Below, piece after piece: positions 1-10,606 of a DNA stretch of 64,000 nt (positions within the stretch are counted from its first letter, which is position 1; each line of letters begins with the position of its first letter). Both the position numbers and the translations under genes were made by a program. The DNA is from Epiperipatus broadwayi (lineage: Eukaryota > Onychophora > Udeonychophora > Euonychophora > Peripatidae): the NCBI GenBank assembly GCA_028023455.1, contig JAQFVV010000153.1, positions 558,001 through 622,000 on the forward strand, in the 5' to 3' direction. The notes under the pieces were generated by a model that worked only from the letters and a program-made list of their open reading frames with translations, did not search any database and was not told the origin of the DNA.

Positions 1-1264
1 TACTTGATATTAAATAATAGAAAAAGTCCAATATATAAAAACAACTAAAATACCATCATCAGAAATCTTCAGGAAAACTCTAAGGAATAATCTTTTTTTT
101 TATTAATATTTTTTCCTCTTATAGAAACATAATAGATCTTGTCATCAAAAAATCATAATCTCTCTAATTTTGTTTAATTTTAAATCAGTATCAACTTTTA
201 TTATGTTCTAAAATTTTGTAAAACTTTTAACATTAGATTCAGAAAATATTTTATTATGTAAAATACTGCACAAGAAATTTGGAAAGGATAATAAAAAAAC
301 ACTTTCAACATAAACTGAAGAATACCAAAAATGTATTAATATATATAATCATGTTGGTGTTCCAAGATGAAAAATCATCTACTAGCATATTGTAAAATTT
401 ATTTACAAATGTTACTATTTTTTTAATGCAATAATGTGCAGTGATAAGGGAGAATTTATGTTTGTTTACATTTTTTTTCTTTGGATACATATTATTGAAG
501 TCATGTAATTAGATACAACAGAGTTTGTGGCTCCACTTTATATATTTTAATGTATACATTTCTATTTATTCTCCTGAAATAGTTTTGGGGAAAGTATTAA
601 ATTAGTCAGGTAAAACAGATTTTTTTTAAATATTCTCAATAAAGATAAATCATTATTTTTCCAATAATAACAACTGAGAAGAAAAATGACTTTTTTATTC
701 TATATTACAACTGTTAACTGAAATAATATCACTTATTAAATTAAATGTAATAAATTTAAGCACATATATGTAAATTTAAAAAAAAATTGTAGTTCATTTT
801 AGCACATTTTTAGTTTTACAATACCTTTTATTATTGTTATTGTTTCTTACAGTTTTGAAATGAAGAGAGTAATCAGTGTGAAAAGTTAAAATATTTAATC
901 GAACATACAGAAGAGTTTATTATCAGTGAAATGCTGATTTAATAAGAAGAATAAAATTTATCTAAATAAAAGACTAAATATCAACTTAGATCTATTTTCT
1001 TCATTGTGTAAAGAAAAAATACATTTTAAAATCTTTTCAAAGATAGTGAAGCACTCATAAATTTATAAAGCTTTGTTCTCTGAACTCTAATTATAACTAC
1101 CCCTCCCCCAAACAAATACAAATTCTAAATGAAATTAAAACTGATAATAAATCCTACAAAGTCTTAAATACACATCAGCATTCATCTACTGCAATTTAAA
1201 CTAAAATCTTTAAAATTCAAAATAAATAAATATCAACACCTTGTTATAAATTTATACAAAAAAC
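1..1264. other. AT-rich sequence without recognised gene
   Basis: Only short, stop-interrupted reading frames occur, and composition is strongly A/T-biased with poly-A/T runs. I see no coding, RNA or repeat signature here. The end of this stretch may include 5' sequence of the LINE that starts at 1265, but no 5' boundary can be drawn. Confidence 0.6.
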
Positions 1265-2254
1265 ATGAAGTTAAAAATCGGATCACTCAACCTTAAAGGC
1301 TTAAATGCCACCAAAAAACTTTTTCAACTCAAAAAATGGATACATACAACACAACCACACATACTGGATCTACTGGAAACAAAAATATACAGCAGCTCTC
1401 AAATTGATCCATCAAAATATTTAGTCAGCCATGGTTTTTGTGCCTGCTCAAAAGAATCATCATCACCATCAGGTGGCACAGGTATAATTGTATCCCACTA
1501 CCGCTCTTTCAATTCTTTTAAAATTATATATATTGACGCTAATCTTATCATAAAACCACTCCATCATAAAAACATCACACTTAACCTAGTATTTGTCTAT
1601 ATACCACCAGGCCCTGTCATCATCTCCAGAATAATAACAACAATAAATTCAATGCTTCCAGAAACACCTACTCCTATAATACTCTTGGGAGATTTCAACA
1701 TGATCTATCAAACTTTTGTCACTAAATGGATCCATCAAATAACAATCCCACTTATGAGTGCTGTAGATTTTCTCCCATCAAACTCAATATCAGTTAATAA
1801 CAATAGATTTACATCACTTATAGATTTGAGTTTCTACTTACCAATGTTACATCATTATGTTAATCTTGAACTCTGTCCATCTATAATCTCAGATCATGCT
1901 GCCCAATTCATCACTCTCAAGCTAACAAAAATACAGAATACAACAATAGCCCTTCAAAAGACTAAGAAAATACTTCTTTCAGCACAAACAAGTGAATTCC
2001 TATATTCAGAAACATACATAATGCTCCAAAAACTTCAAAATATGTCACTCGATTTAGTACAAAAATATATAGCATTCACCAATATGCTTTCATTCAACAT
2101 TAATCATATTACTTGCAATAAACCACCCCCCACCACATTATTAGCTTTGGCAGATGAACTACATAAAAGAATAACCATTTCCAGACCAGATGAGACAATC
2201 AAACACAAATTAGAAAACTTACAGAATTGTACAACAACACATTCAACACCCTAA
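1265..2254 (+). pseudogene. LINE ORF2 N-terminus: APE-like endonuclease
   Basis: This 329-residue open frame carries the signature of the apurinic-endonuclease-like domain that nicks the genomic target for target-primed reverse transcription. Seen directly: GSLNLKGLN at residues 6-14, LLETK at 36-40 (the catalytic Glu 38 box), a GGTGIIVS block near residue 75, LLGDFN at 140-145 (Asp 143 and Asn 145), and SDH at 209-211, the C-terminal catalytic Asp-His pair. The key residues are therefore all present. The frame ends at 2254, well before the RT domain, where an intact ORF2 would continue for two thousand bases or more. It is thus a truncated remnant, although this domain itself is surprisingly intact. 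The ATG at 1265 sits just before the first conserved motif, as expected for ORF2. Confidence 0.85.
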
Positions 2255-3034
2255 AGCAAAAAAAAAAGAGAAAAAAATATACCTCACACAACAACATACC
2301 TGGACCAGGGCATACATAAGGTGGGCAGTGGGATACACATCCACAGTCAGAGTGCCTATGGTACTTAAAATAGATGGCTCTATAACAACTGGACATAACA
2401 TGATAAAAACAATATATTAACATTTTAAAAAAAACTGCAAAAACAAAAAGCATACATACCAAATGAAGACATATTTGGTGATCCTGAAACAGACATACCA
2501 ATAACAACAACTGACATTGTGTTTCAACTTGCAACAATAGAAAACATATGTCACCTAGGAAACAAGGCATTCACAAAGTTGTATTCAAACCTCTTCTTTC
2601 TAATTATATATCCCAAAAAATTTACAACATCCAAAGTCTATATCCAATTACAATGGTCCCTTTTAACAAAAAAACAACAGCAATATTATCTTTATTTAAC
2701 CTACAATTAATCTCAATGGGATCTATAGGAATAAAAATTCTTGAAAGAGTAATAAAAGGAAATAATAAAACAGCACATATTCTCTAAGTTATCATCAGTT
2801 CAATATGCCAAAAAAGTCTCATCCATTGGCCAGGGTACCCTAAGGTACAAGACAATTGTTGAAGCAGTAAAGAAAATAAATAAATATGCTCTGATTACAG
2901 TTCAGCTAGACATTGAGGCTATTGCCAAATTATTAGATATGTTAAAAAAACAACAAGACCTCCATCCATACTATATATAATAGCCAGTCTACTACTCAGC
3001 CATAAAATTCACATCACACTGATTGGAAAAAATC

Positions 3035-3278
3035 ACCAATTTTTAGACTGAGTCAAACCATCCCACAAGGATTCCCCCTCAGTGCTTTGCTCTTCACACT
3101 ATATATAAACCCTCTATTAATGGAGATACAGAAAAAAATAAAAGGAATTCAAATCCCAAACACTGCTTTAAATATATCATGCAGAGCCTATATGGATGAT
3201 GTAACCATTTTCCTCCTCTCTAAAAAGAATTTCCCCAATATTACAAGAGATAATCAAGAATTATACCTTACATTTTAA
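3035..3278 (+). pseudogene. LINE reverse transcriptase core fragment (YMDD)
   Basis: Two adjacent RT motifs are visible in slightly shifted frames. At about 3045-3115 there is a motif-B-like block (QTIPQGFPLSALLFTLYINP), and at 3186-3203 the catalytic palm motif AYMDDV with both aspartates (YMDD at 3189-3200). The fragment belongs between the endonuclease at 1265 and the C-terminal block at 3660. Upstream, 2480-3035 is A-rich and shows only short matches in several frames, consistent with a frameshifted RT N-terminus. The frame stops at 3278. The enzyme would copy element RNA at nicked DNA, but this copy cannot make a full protein. Confidence 0.8.
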
Positions 3279-3659
3279 CTTTAAAAAATTAACACAAATA
3301 AAATTATCAATATACACAGGCAAGCTCTGTACAGAGATGTTTAATGGAAAATCATCTGCTTTCCTTGGTTTTCCATTCCACCTTGGCACCAATGGAATGA
3401 GGCAAAAAATTTTAAATAAATTATTAGAAAGATGCTGAAAAAATTACAACCTCACTTGGAAAGTCATATCTGTCAATACATGTGAAGGTAGCACTATATA
3501 ATCAACTTATAATTACAAAAATTATCTACTATACACTTATAATCAAATTTGCAAAAACTTTCATATCTAAAATGTCATCAATCTGTAACAAACTAATATG
3601 GAATAGAAAAAGAGTGGCAATCTTTTTTTTTTAAAACCCGAGCAGACTGCCACTTAGCA

Positions 3660-4331
3660 ATGGACTCCATACAATCAATGTTTTTACACACAGAAATCAA
3701 TAAATCTATTAACAACCATCATAAAAAGATTTCCAGACCTGGAATGTATGATCAATATAACACCCACAGCAGACCACCCCCTTTATATGGATATCTATCC
3801 ATATTGATTGAAGAACTCAAGCCAATATACAACAAAATATCACTTAATAATGACAGAAAGTACACATACTGGCACATTTATAATATGCTATACCTAAACC
3901 AGACATCTTATCTATATTCATCAGTTCTTGGAATACACAACAGGCAACTATTGCAACAATTCAGAAAGTGGTCACTAGAACCAAAATTATTTGATTTTCT
4001 ACTTAAGTTTAATCTAAATACTCTATCCACAACACATTTCCTTAGATTTCATAGATTCTATACAAACATAGACCTTCTTTGTGGGCCATGGCATAGAGAA
4101 GAAGCGACACAAGATCATTTCCCTCATTCCTGCACTGCACTGGAAACAACACATCACACAATGTTTACCACATACAGAAAGGCTAACTTTTCAATTGTTG
4201 AAATAATAAATACATTTAAAAAAGGCAACATCCCTGCTATTCATGCAGCAACATACAGCCTTTATGCCTACTGGTGTACCAGTTGCACTTTTGCTCTTGC
4301 TAATAACCCTCAGCAATATCCAGAAACATAA
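3660..4331 (+). pseudogene. LINE ORF2 C-terminal region with Cys/His motif
   Basis: This 223-residue open frame lies downstream of the RT core. Around residues 140-160 it has a spaced Cys/His arrangement (C-G-P-W-H-R-E-E, then DHFPHSC), the degenerate zinc-knuckle-like element found near the C-terminus of L1/Tx1-type ORF2 proteins. The preceding segment, with the LNTLSTTHFLRF stretch, matches the usual helical region before that knuckle. The second LINE in this window (61640-63180) has the analogous CTLCRRFDKSIEHILYQC arrangement, which supports the assignment. The start codon is simply the first ATG after a frameshift and has no meaning for translation. It is part of the inactive 1265-4690 copy. 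Confidence 0.7.
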
Positions 4332-4707
4332 ATAGAACTCTTCAGAAAAAGAGTTAGCATCCTAGCTCAACCGTATATGTTTACAGCCACATGGTCACGC
4401 TTGAAATCAAGATCCAGTCTATGAAATATAAGTCCAATATGATAAATGGTGACACTAACAATACCAGCAATTTTCAACTTTAAAGCGATGCCAGCATAAA
4501 CTGAACTAAATAGAAAACCAGATTTTAAAACAAACAAAAAAGTATGCAGAAATGATAAAGACTTATGTACTGAAAAGATGTCTTAATTGGTCTCCATGCA
4601 TAGTTGTAATTTGTTTTGCAATTGTAAAACAAATCAATATATTGCTAGATGTGAGTCTGTAACCTTTTAGTCTCAATAAAGTTTTGCTTTGAAGAAAAAA
4701 GAAGAAA

Positions 4708-4902
<195 letters not shown>

Positions 4903-4945
4903 CATCAAATGAAAGAAATGAAAAAAAATCTTATATATATTTAAG

Positions 4946-5172
4946 TAATAAATAACTATTAAAACAGGCAAAACTCTCCATATAGTAGTGCCACTCATGG
5001 TCAACCAGAGTAATCAATGTATTTTATGCACAAGCCTTCTGGCATCCACTGATTACTCTGGTTGGCACTGAGTGGCAATACTATATGGAGAGTTTTGCCT
5101 GTTTTAATAACAGTAATGTGCTAGCATAAGAAATAGTGGTCACATGATGTTTAGTGGTTTAATAAATAACTA
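4946..5172. mobile_element. Short fold-back element with 13-bp direct repeat
   Basis: Two arms of about 50 bases (around 4963-5012 and 5056-5107) are near-perfect reverse complements, followed by a unique tail of about 50 bases ending near GATGTTTAGTGG. The whole is bounded by the direct repeat TAATAAATAACTA at 4946-4958 and 5160-5172, read as a target-site duplication. There is no poly-A tail and no coding capacity. Related longer copies sit at 9259-9651 and 18730-19090, and a partial one at 52505-52560. The loop contains TTATGCACAAGCCTTCTGGC, which recurs in the partial copy. Confidence 0.85.
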
Positions 5173-5586
5173 GAGGCACTATAAACATATGAAGTAAATT
5201 GGAGCAATCAAATCATCAATTCCTGAGAGATAAAAAAAGTTAAAATAATCTCTGTATAATATATATTAAATACTATTGCCCCTTTTAAGTAACCACTGAT
5301 ATTTAATGTAGTTATTTTATTGGTATTTAGTACAAATAATCTGTAACTATTGCCCTGAAATGTGTTGTCCTAAGATAGAATTAACTTTTTTATCATATGA
5401 TTAATGACATAAAAGAATGTAAATGGCATCTTGATGATTCTGACACTTCCACTTATTTCATATATTTATAATGTCATACTGTTTAGATGTTTTGATGAGA
5501 TCATCATGTAGTGATTGAATTAAAATCATGTAAATAGCATTTTGAAGATTTGACATCAAAATCATAAATTAAAAGAAGTTAACAAC

Positions 5587-6150
5587 TTCAAATATTTTGA
5601 TCAGAATATTAATACACATGTAAACCTAATTGAGGAAATTGGTCATAGTATTAAACTTGGATGGAGACTCTTTATAGAACTAATCTAGTGTGTGAATGTG
5701 TTTGAAAAAGATTTTAATAGATTATGTTTATCTAGTTTTAGTAATAGATCTGAAACTATGATATATAACAGAGCAGTAATTATAGAGAATTCAGATCACT
5801 CAATGAAATATGGAGAGATATCTAATAGATATAACAAGAAGAGGGTGGAATTGAAATTCATGGGTGAAAAAATAAATAAATTATCACTGACATTGTTATC
5901 ACTGACATCGTTGATAGAATTGTGATTGAAATTGAACTGGATTAGACATATTTTTAAAAAATATTATGATATATAGATATTTGATAATTTGAATTGAATC
6001 CCTACAGACTGTAAATTAACTTTAAAAAGACTACATCTAACATGGATAGGTGTGATGTGTGAAAAATAGGCTATGGATCAAAGAAACTAAATTAAACTTG
6101 GATATGGTCATTCTACAATGAATTCATAGAGTTTAAATGATAATGATATA
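5587..6150 (+). pseudogene. RTE-like LINE 3' relic
   Basis: Reading 5587-5690 gives FKYFDQ, then EIGHSIKLGWRLF, which aligns by pattern with the segment after the RT palm in RTE-type elements; the better copy at 47944-48207 has EINHRIKLGWSAF. In the frame from 5692, FNRLCLSSFSNRSET corresponds to FNKCVLPIITYGSET of that copy, and HSM to GEK near 5795-5870 corresponds to its RSM to REK block. Around 5935-6080, LDWIRHIFKK, IPTDCK and LHLTWI follow the order of the RTE C-terminus. The tail near 6138-6152 is (ATGATA)-like, as at RTE 3' ends. It is heavily frameshifted and 5'-truncated. Confidence 0.65.
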
Positions 6151-6194
6151 TATAATATTATTATTTGATGTCTATATTTTTTCAAAGCAATATA

Positions 6195-6360
6195 CATAAT
6201 TATAATAAATTTAATCAGCCATTCAAGCTATTGTGTGCTTTTTACGAGTGTTAAATAATAAATTAGTACTTCCGCTTCCAACACAAGATATAGTATTTAG
6301 GAAAGAATAAAATGAATCACTTATTTAATGAAGCAATATTTTAATGCACCATCTACAGGA
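6195..6360 (+). repeat. Diverged monomer related to the 337-bp array
   Basis: Just upstream of the array, this stretch contains a worn version of the same unit, including CAAGCTATTGTG, then AACACAAGATATAGTATTT, then GAATCACTTA. These correspond in order to the array unit around its CACATGATATAGTATTT box. The younger array thus seems to have inserted next to, or in, an older copy of its own family. Confidence 0.55.
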
Positions 6361-6429
6361 GGTTTCACATTTTTTAATACTACTAATTAGTGGACAAATT
6401 TACAATATTGTAAGATTATTGTTCTTTTC

Positions 6430-8870
6430 AAAAGTATTGATATTACAATAGAATGACAGCCTGTTAAGCTAATTGCGCAGACGCTGTGAGAATGTTATTA
6501 ATAAATGAATACCTTCGAACAACCACATGATATAGTATTTGTATAAGAGTAAAAAGGAATCCTCTTACCCTTACGACTCAAATGTTTATATATGAGCAAA
6601 TCTAAAGTAGTTGTAACGAAGGCGTGACTACATAATAGACACTTTAAATCACTATATATACTGTCTGTATGAATGACGCCGATGAAATTTTCTAGAATTT
6701 ACTAAACGCCACTCTAAACGAAACTAAATCATATACATGAATAAACATTTATTTTATAACGTCTTGTGTGCGATTATAATTACAATAGAATGACAGCCTG
6801 TTAAGCTAATTGCACAGACGCTGTGAGAATGTTATTAATAAATGAATACCTTCAAACAACCACATGATATAGTATTTGTATAAGAGTAAAAAGTAATCCT
6901 CTTACCCTTACGACTCAAATGTTTATATATGAGCAAATCTAAAGTAGTTGTAACGAAGGTGTGACTACATAATAGACACTTTAAATCACTATATATACTG
7001 TCTGTATGAATGACGCCGATGAAATTTTTCTAGAGTTTACTAAACGCCACTCTAAACGAAACTAAATCATATACATGAATAAACATTTATTTTATAATGT
7101 CTTGCGTGCGATTATAATTACAATAGAATGACAGCCTGTTAAGCTAATTGCGCAGATGCTGTGAGAATGTTATTAATAAATGAATACCTTCGAACAACCA
7201 CATGATATAGTATTTGTATAAGAGTAAAAAGGAATCCTCTTACCCTTACGACTCAAATGTTTATATATGAGCAAATCTAAAGTAGTTGTAATGAAGGCGT
7301 GACTACATAATAGACACTTTAAATCACTATATATACTGTCTGTATGAATGACGCCGATGAAATTTTCTAGAATTTACTAAATGCCACTCTAAACGAAACT
7401 AAATCATATACATGAATAAACATTTATTTTATAACGTCTTGCGTGCGATTATAATTACAATAGAATGACAGCCTGTTAAGCTAATTGCGCAGACGCTGTG
7501 AGAATGTTATTAATAAATGAATACCTTCGAACAACCACATGATATAGTATTTGTATAAGAGTAAAAAGGAATCCTCTTACCCTTACGACTCAAATGTTTA
7601 TATATGAGCAAATCTAAAGTAGTTGTAATGAAGGCGTGACTACATAATAGACACTTTAAATCACTATATATACTGTCTGTATGAATGACGTCGATGAAAT
7701 TTTCTAGAATTTACTAAACGCCACTCTAAACGAAACTAAATCATATACATGAATAAACATTTATTTTATAACGTCTTGCGTGCGATTATAATTACAATAG
7801 AATGACAGCCTGTTAAGCTAATTGCGCAGATGCTGTGAGAATGTTATTAATAAACGAATACCTTCGAACAACCACATGATATAGTATTTGTATAAGAGTA
7901 AAAAGGAATCCTCTTACCCTTACGACTCAAATGTTTATATATGAGCAAATCTAAAGTAGTTGTAATGAAGGCGTGACTACATAATAGACACTTTAAATCA
8001 CTATATATACTGTCTGTATGAATGATGCCGATGAAATTTTCTAGAATTTACTAAATGCCACTCTAAACGAAACTAAATCATATACATTTATTAATAACAT
8101 TCTCACAGTGTCTGCGCAATTAGCTTAACAGGCTGTCATTCTATTGTAATTATAATCGCACACAAGACGTTATAAAATAAATGTTTATTCATGTATATGA
8201 TTTAGTTTCGTTTAGAGTGGCGTTTAGTAAATTCTAGAAAATTTCATCGGCGTCATTCATACAGACAGTATATATAGTGATTTAAAGTGTCTATTATGTA
8301 GTCACGCCTTCGTTACAACTACTTTAGATTTGCTCATATATAAACATTTGAGTCGTAAGGGTAAGAGGATTCCTTTTTACTCTTATACAAATACTATATT
8401 ATGTGGTTGTTCGAAGGTATTCATTTATTAACATTCTCACAGCGTCTGCGCAATTAGCTTAACAGGCTGTCATTCTATTGTAATTATAATCGCACGCAAG
8501 ATGTTATAAAATAAATGTTTATTCATGTATATGATTTAGTTTCGTTTAGAGTGGCGTTTAGTAAATTCTAGAAAATTTCATCGGCGTCATTCATACAGAC
8601 AGTATATATAGTGATTTAAAGTGTCTATTATGTAGTCATGCCTTCGTTACAACTACTTTAGATTTGCTCATATATAAACATTTGAGTCGTAAGGGTAAGA
8701 GGATTCCTTTTTACTCTTATACAAATACTATATCATGTGGTTGTTCGAAGGTATTCATTTATTAATAACATTCTCACAGCGTCTGCGCAATTAGCTTAAC
8801 AGGCTGTCATTCTATTGTAATTATAATCGCACGCAAGACGTTATAAAATAAATGTTTAAAAGTATTGATA
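6430..8870. mobile_element. Tandem plus inverted array of ~337-bp units with 13-bp flanking direct repeat
   Basis: Five plus-oriented units begin at about 6443, 6780, 7118, 7455 and 7792 (spacing 337-338). At about 8087 the orientation flips, and two full inverted units (about 8087-8420 and 8420-8755) plus a partial one (to 8857) follow. The spacing of 334 in one comes from a 3-base deletion near 8432. The units are nearly identical and encode no protein. The block is flanked by AAAAGTATTGATA at 6430-6442 and 8858-8870, read as a target-site duplication. The ends are not symmetrical: the array starts and stops at different points of the unit. There is no poly-A. Unit differences are mainly C to T or G to A at CpG. 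The class is unknown. Confidence 0.9.
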
Positions 8871-9017
8871 GTTATAGCTAAACAAAAATGTCATGGAGAG
8901 ATTAATCTTTTTTGTAATCGACTGGTAGAATTAAAAAATATATTAAATTCTGTAGATGGCTCATGAAGATATGATATCCATCCATTTAATTATATTTATG
9001 TGTATATCGTTTCACTC

Positions 9018-9019
9018 AT

Positions 9020-9062
<43 letters not shown>

Positions 9063-9063
9063 C
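9018..9063. repeat. (TA)n(TG)n microsatellite
   Basis: Alternating TA dinucleotides pass directly into TG dinucleotides over about 45 bases. Confidence 0.95.
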
Positions 9064-9258
9064 AGTGTAGTACTAGCATATTTTGCTGATATTTCCATAA
9101 CATGAGTTTGAATGTGGTTTCCAGTGAGGCTTAATTTTTATAGCCAACTCAACTAACATACCATATTGATAAGTAAATTAATATTTAATTTATGCTCATC
9201 TAAAAATAAACTAATCATGAAAAATTATCTAAGCTCTAAGCATTTTATAATTGATAAG

Positions 9259-9651
9259 CTTAATAGAATATAAGATTACCAAATACTCCATCCAGTGATG
9301 CCACTAAGAGCAAGCCTCTGTAATCAATGAATGCAGGAAAGTTTGTGCACTCTATTTAGTGCCTACTCATCCAGCTCCAGATTTGTTTTTAGCTTGGGGA
9401 ATTCATCAGTGAGGAGCCTTGGATTTAAAAGCACTACATCTAGTTCTTAAGATCTAATGCGACCCTCCAGTTACAAACTAATATCTGCAAAGATTGGATG
9501 AGTAGATACTAGATAGGGATTTTATGCACAAAACTTTCTGCATCCATTTATTATGAAGTCTTACCCTTGGTAGCAGTACTGTATGGTGAGTTTGTTCTTC
9601 TTATTTACAGCATGTGTGCTCATGTGATATTTTATGGTCTTAATAGAATAT
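9259..9651. mobile_element. Fold-back element, ~367 bp, with 13-bp direct repeat
   Basis: Diverged inverted arms lie at about 9282-9375 and 9495-9590, enclosing a middle segment (9376-9490) less AT-rich than its surroundings. A unique tail of about 45 bases ends near GATATTTTATGG. The direct repeat CTTAATAGAATAT occurs at 9259-9271 and 9639-9651. Arms and tail match the elements at 4946-5172 and 18730-19090 in order, for example TTTTATGCACAAA with CTGCATCCAT in the right arm. It is non-coding and lacks poly-A. The copy is older than that at 4946, since its arms pair less well. Confidence 0.85.
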
Positions 9652-10507
9652 CTTTTTCTTCACTGCATTGGCGTATTTAAATGCCGCTTTACCATTATGT
9701 GTGTATATATATATGATGATTTATAACATTAATTTGAAACATTAATTGGTTTATCATTTCTAGTTAAATTCCACTCATCAAGTGTTTATTTAAAATCTCC
9801 AAATAACAGAAGAAAAAAATTCTTTCCATATGGTGATAATTTTTAAACTAAGCCAAAGTTTATTTAATAATAAAAAAAGTAACATCTGCAAAGAATCTTA
9901 TTTCTTTATTTTTTTTAAATATAAAGAATCTTATTTTTTTATATTTCATATTTCTCTATTGTATAGCTGTGAAGTTAATTAACTCAATAAGTTAGGAAAT
10001 GAAAGTAATTACAATATTAGATTTTATAACCACAGTTTTTTTTTTTTTTTTAAAAAAAAAAATCACTTTAAATAATTATGAACAAACACAAATCATTAAA
10101 GCACATATTTATTGTAAGTTAATGGGCGTATGTGTGAAAAATATGATTATATATGAATGTATTATTAAATCTCTTTAATTTACAATATTTATAGGTAAAC
10201 TCGAACATGGTTAACATGAGTAAGGGATTCTCCATTTTAATTATAAAGATTATCTTAAAGACAATAAAGAAGAATATTTATTGATAAGTTACACTGAGAC
10301 TTAAGGCTAAGATTAGATGCAATGAAAAACTACAATTAAGAAAAATAATTTAATAAGTAAAATTTATTGCAGAAGTTAAAAAGGCAGAGAAAAGAAAATT
10401 AAGACTCTGCATCTAAGTTTAAAAACTGAATTTAAAATGTTTTATGGTATGATGAATGATTGTTTATTATTAGTAATAATTCACATTTATTTTTTTTTTA
10501 TTTTTTT

Positions 10508-10606
10508 TTAAGTGTCATAGCATCGGCCGGGGCGCGAAGCCGCAACCCGGGCAAACTGCCTGCAAGTGCAAGGTAGTCGCGCTGACCTCTCGACCACCAA
10601 TGCAAG
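10508..10606 (-). mobile_element. tRNA-derived SINE-like retroposon
   Basis: On the minus strand a tRNA-like sequence runs from about 10603 to 10525: TTGGTGGTCGAGAGGTCAGC (A-box region), a stem with CTACC/GGCAG around TTGCACTTGCA, then CCCGGGTTGCGGC (B-box region, mutated from GGTTCG) and GGCCGATGC. A short ATGACACTT tail and a long A-rich tail (poly-T on the plus strand at 10488-10510) follow. The sister copy at 31238-31325 shares body, tail and A-run. The ends resemble tRNA-Gly (TTGGTGG with CCAATGC-like 3' strand), but the anticodon loop is abnormal, so it is a retroposon and not a functional tRNA. It is GC-rich compared with its surroundings. Confidence 0.75.

Larger units (their letters stand above)
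1265..4690 (+). mobile_element. Decayed L1/Tx1-like LINE retrotransposon, ORF2 region
   Basis: A plus-strand non-LTR retrotransposon is read in three recognisable blocks in the correct order: an APE-type endonuclease (1265-2254), a reverse transcriptase core with an intact YMDD box (3189-3200), and a C-terminal segment with a Cys/His-rich motif (3660-4331). The blocks are separated by frameshifts and stops, so the copy is dead. Its strand is A- and C-rich, unlike the surrounding A/T DNA. A 3' UTR follows with an AATAAA hexamer near 4675, then A-rich DNA passing into a (CAA)n/(TAA)n microsatellite. No ORF1 is seen upstream. The clade call (L1/Tx1-like rather than CR1/RTE) rests on the YMDD RT motif and the C-terminal layout, and is an inference. 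Confidence 0.85.

Noticed and set aside
6443-8857. Hammerhead ribozyme in the 337-bp unit (CCGATGA followed by CGAAAC)
   Set aside because: The core would need CUGAUGA; here U is C in most units. The sequence between the two boxes cannot form a proper stem II, and no stem III with a UH cleavage site fits. No canonical core is present on the other strand either.
6430-8870. CRISPR array
   Set aside because: Repeat units are ~337 bp with no spacers, and the organism is an animal.
9376-9490. CTGATGA on the minus strand in the fold-back element
   Set aside because: No GAAA box or stem II follows, and the motif is absent from the sister copy at 18730-19090. Chance match.
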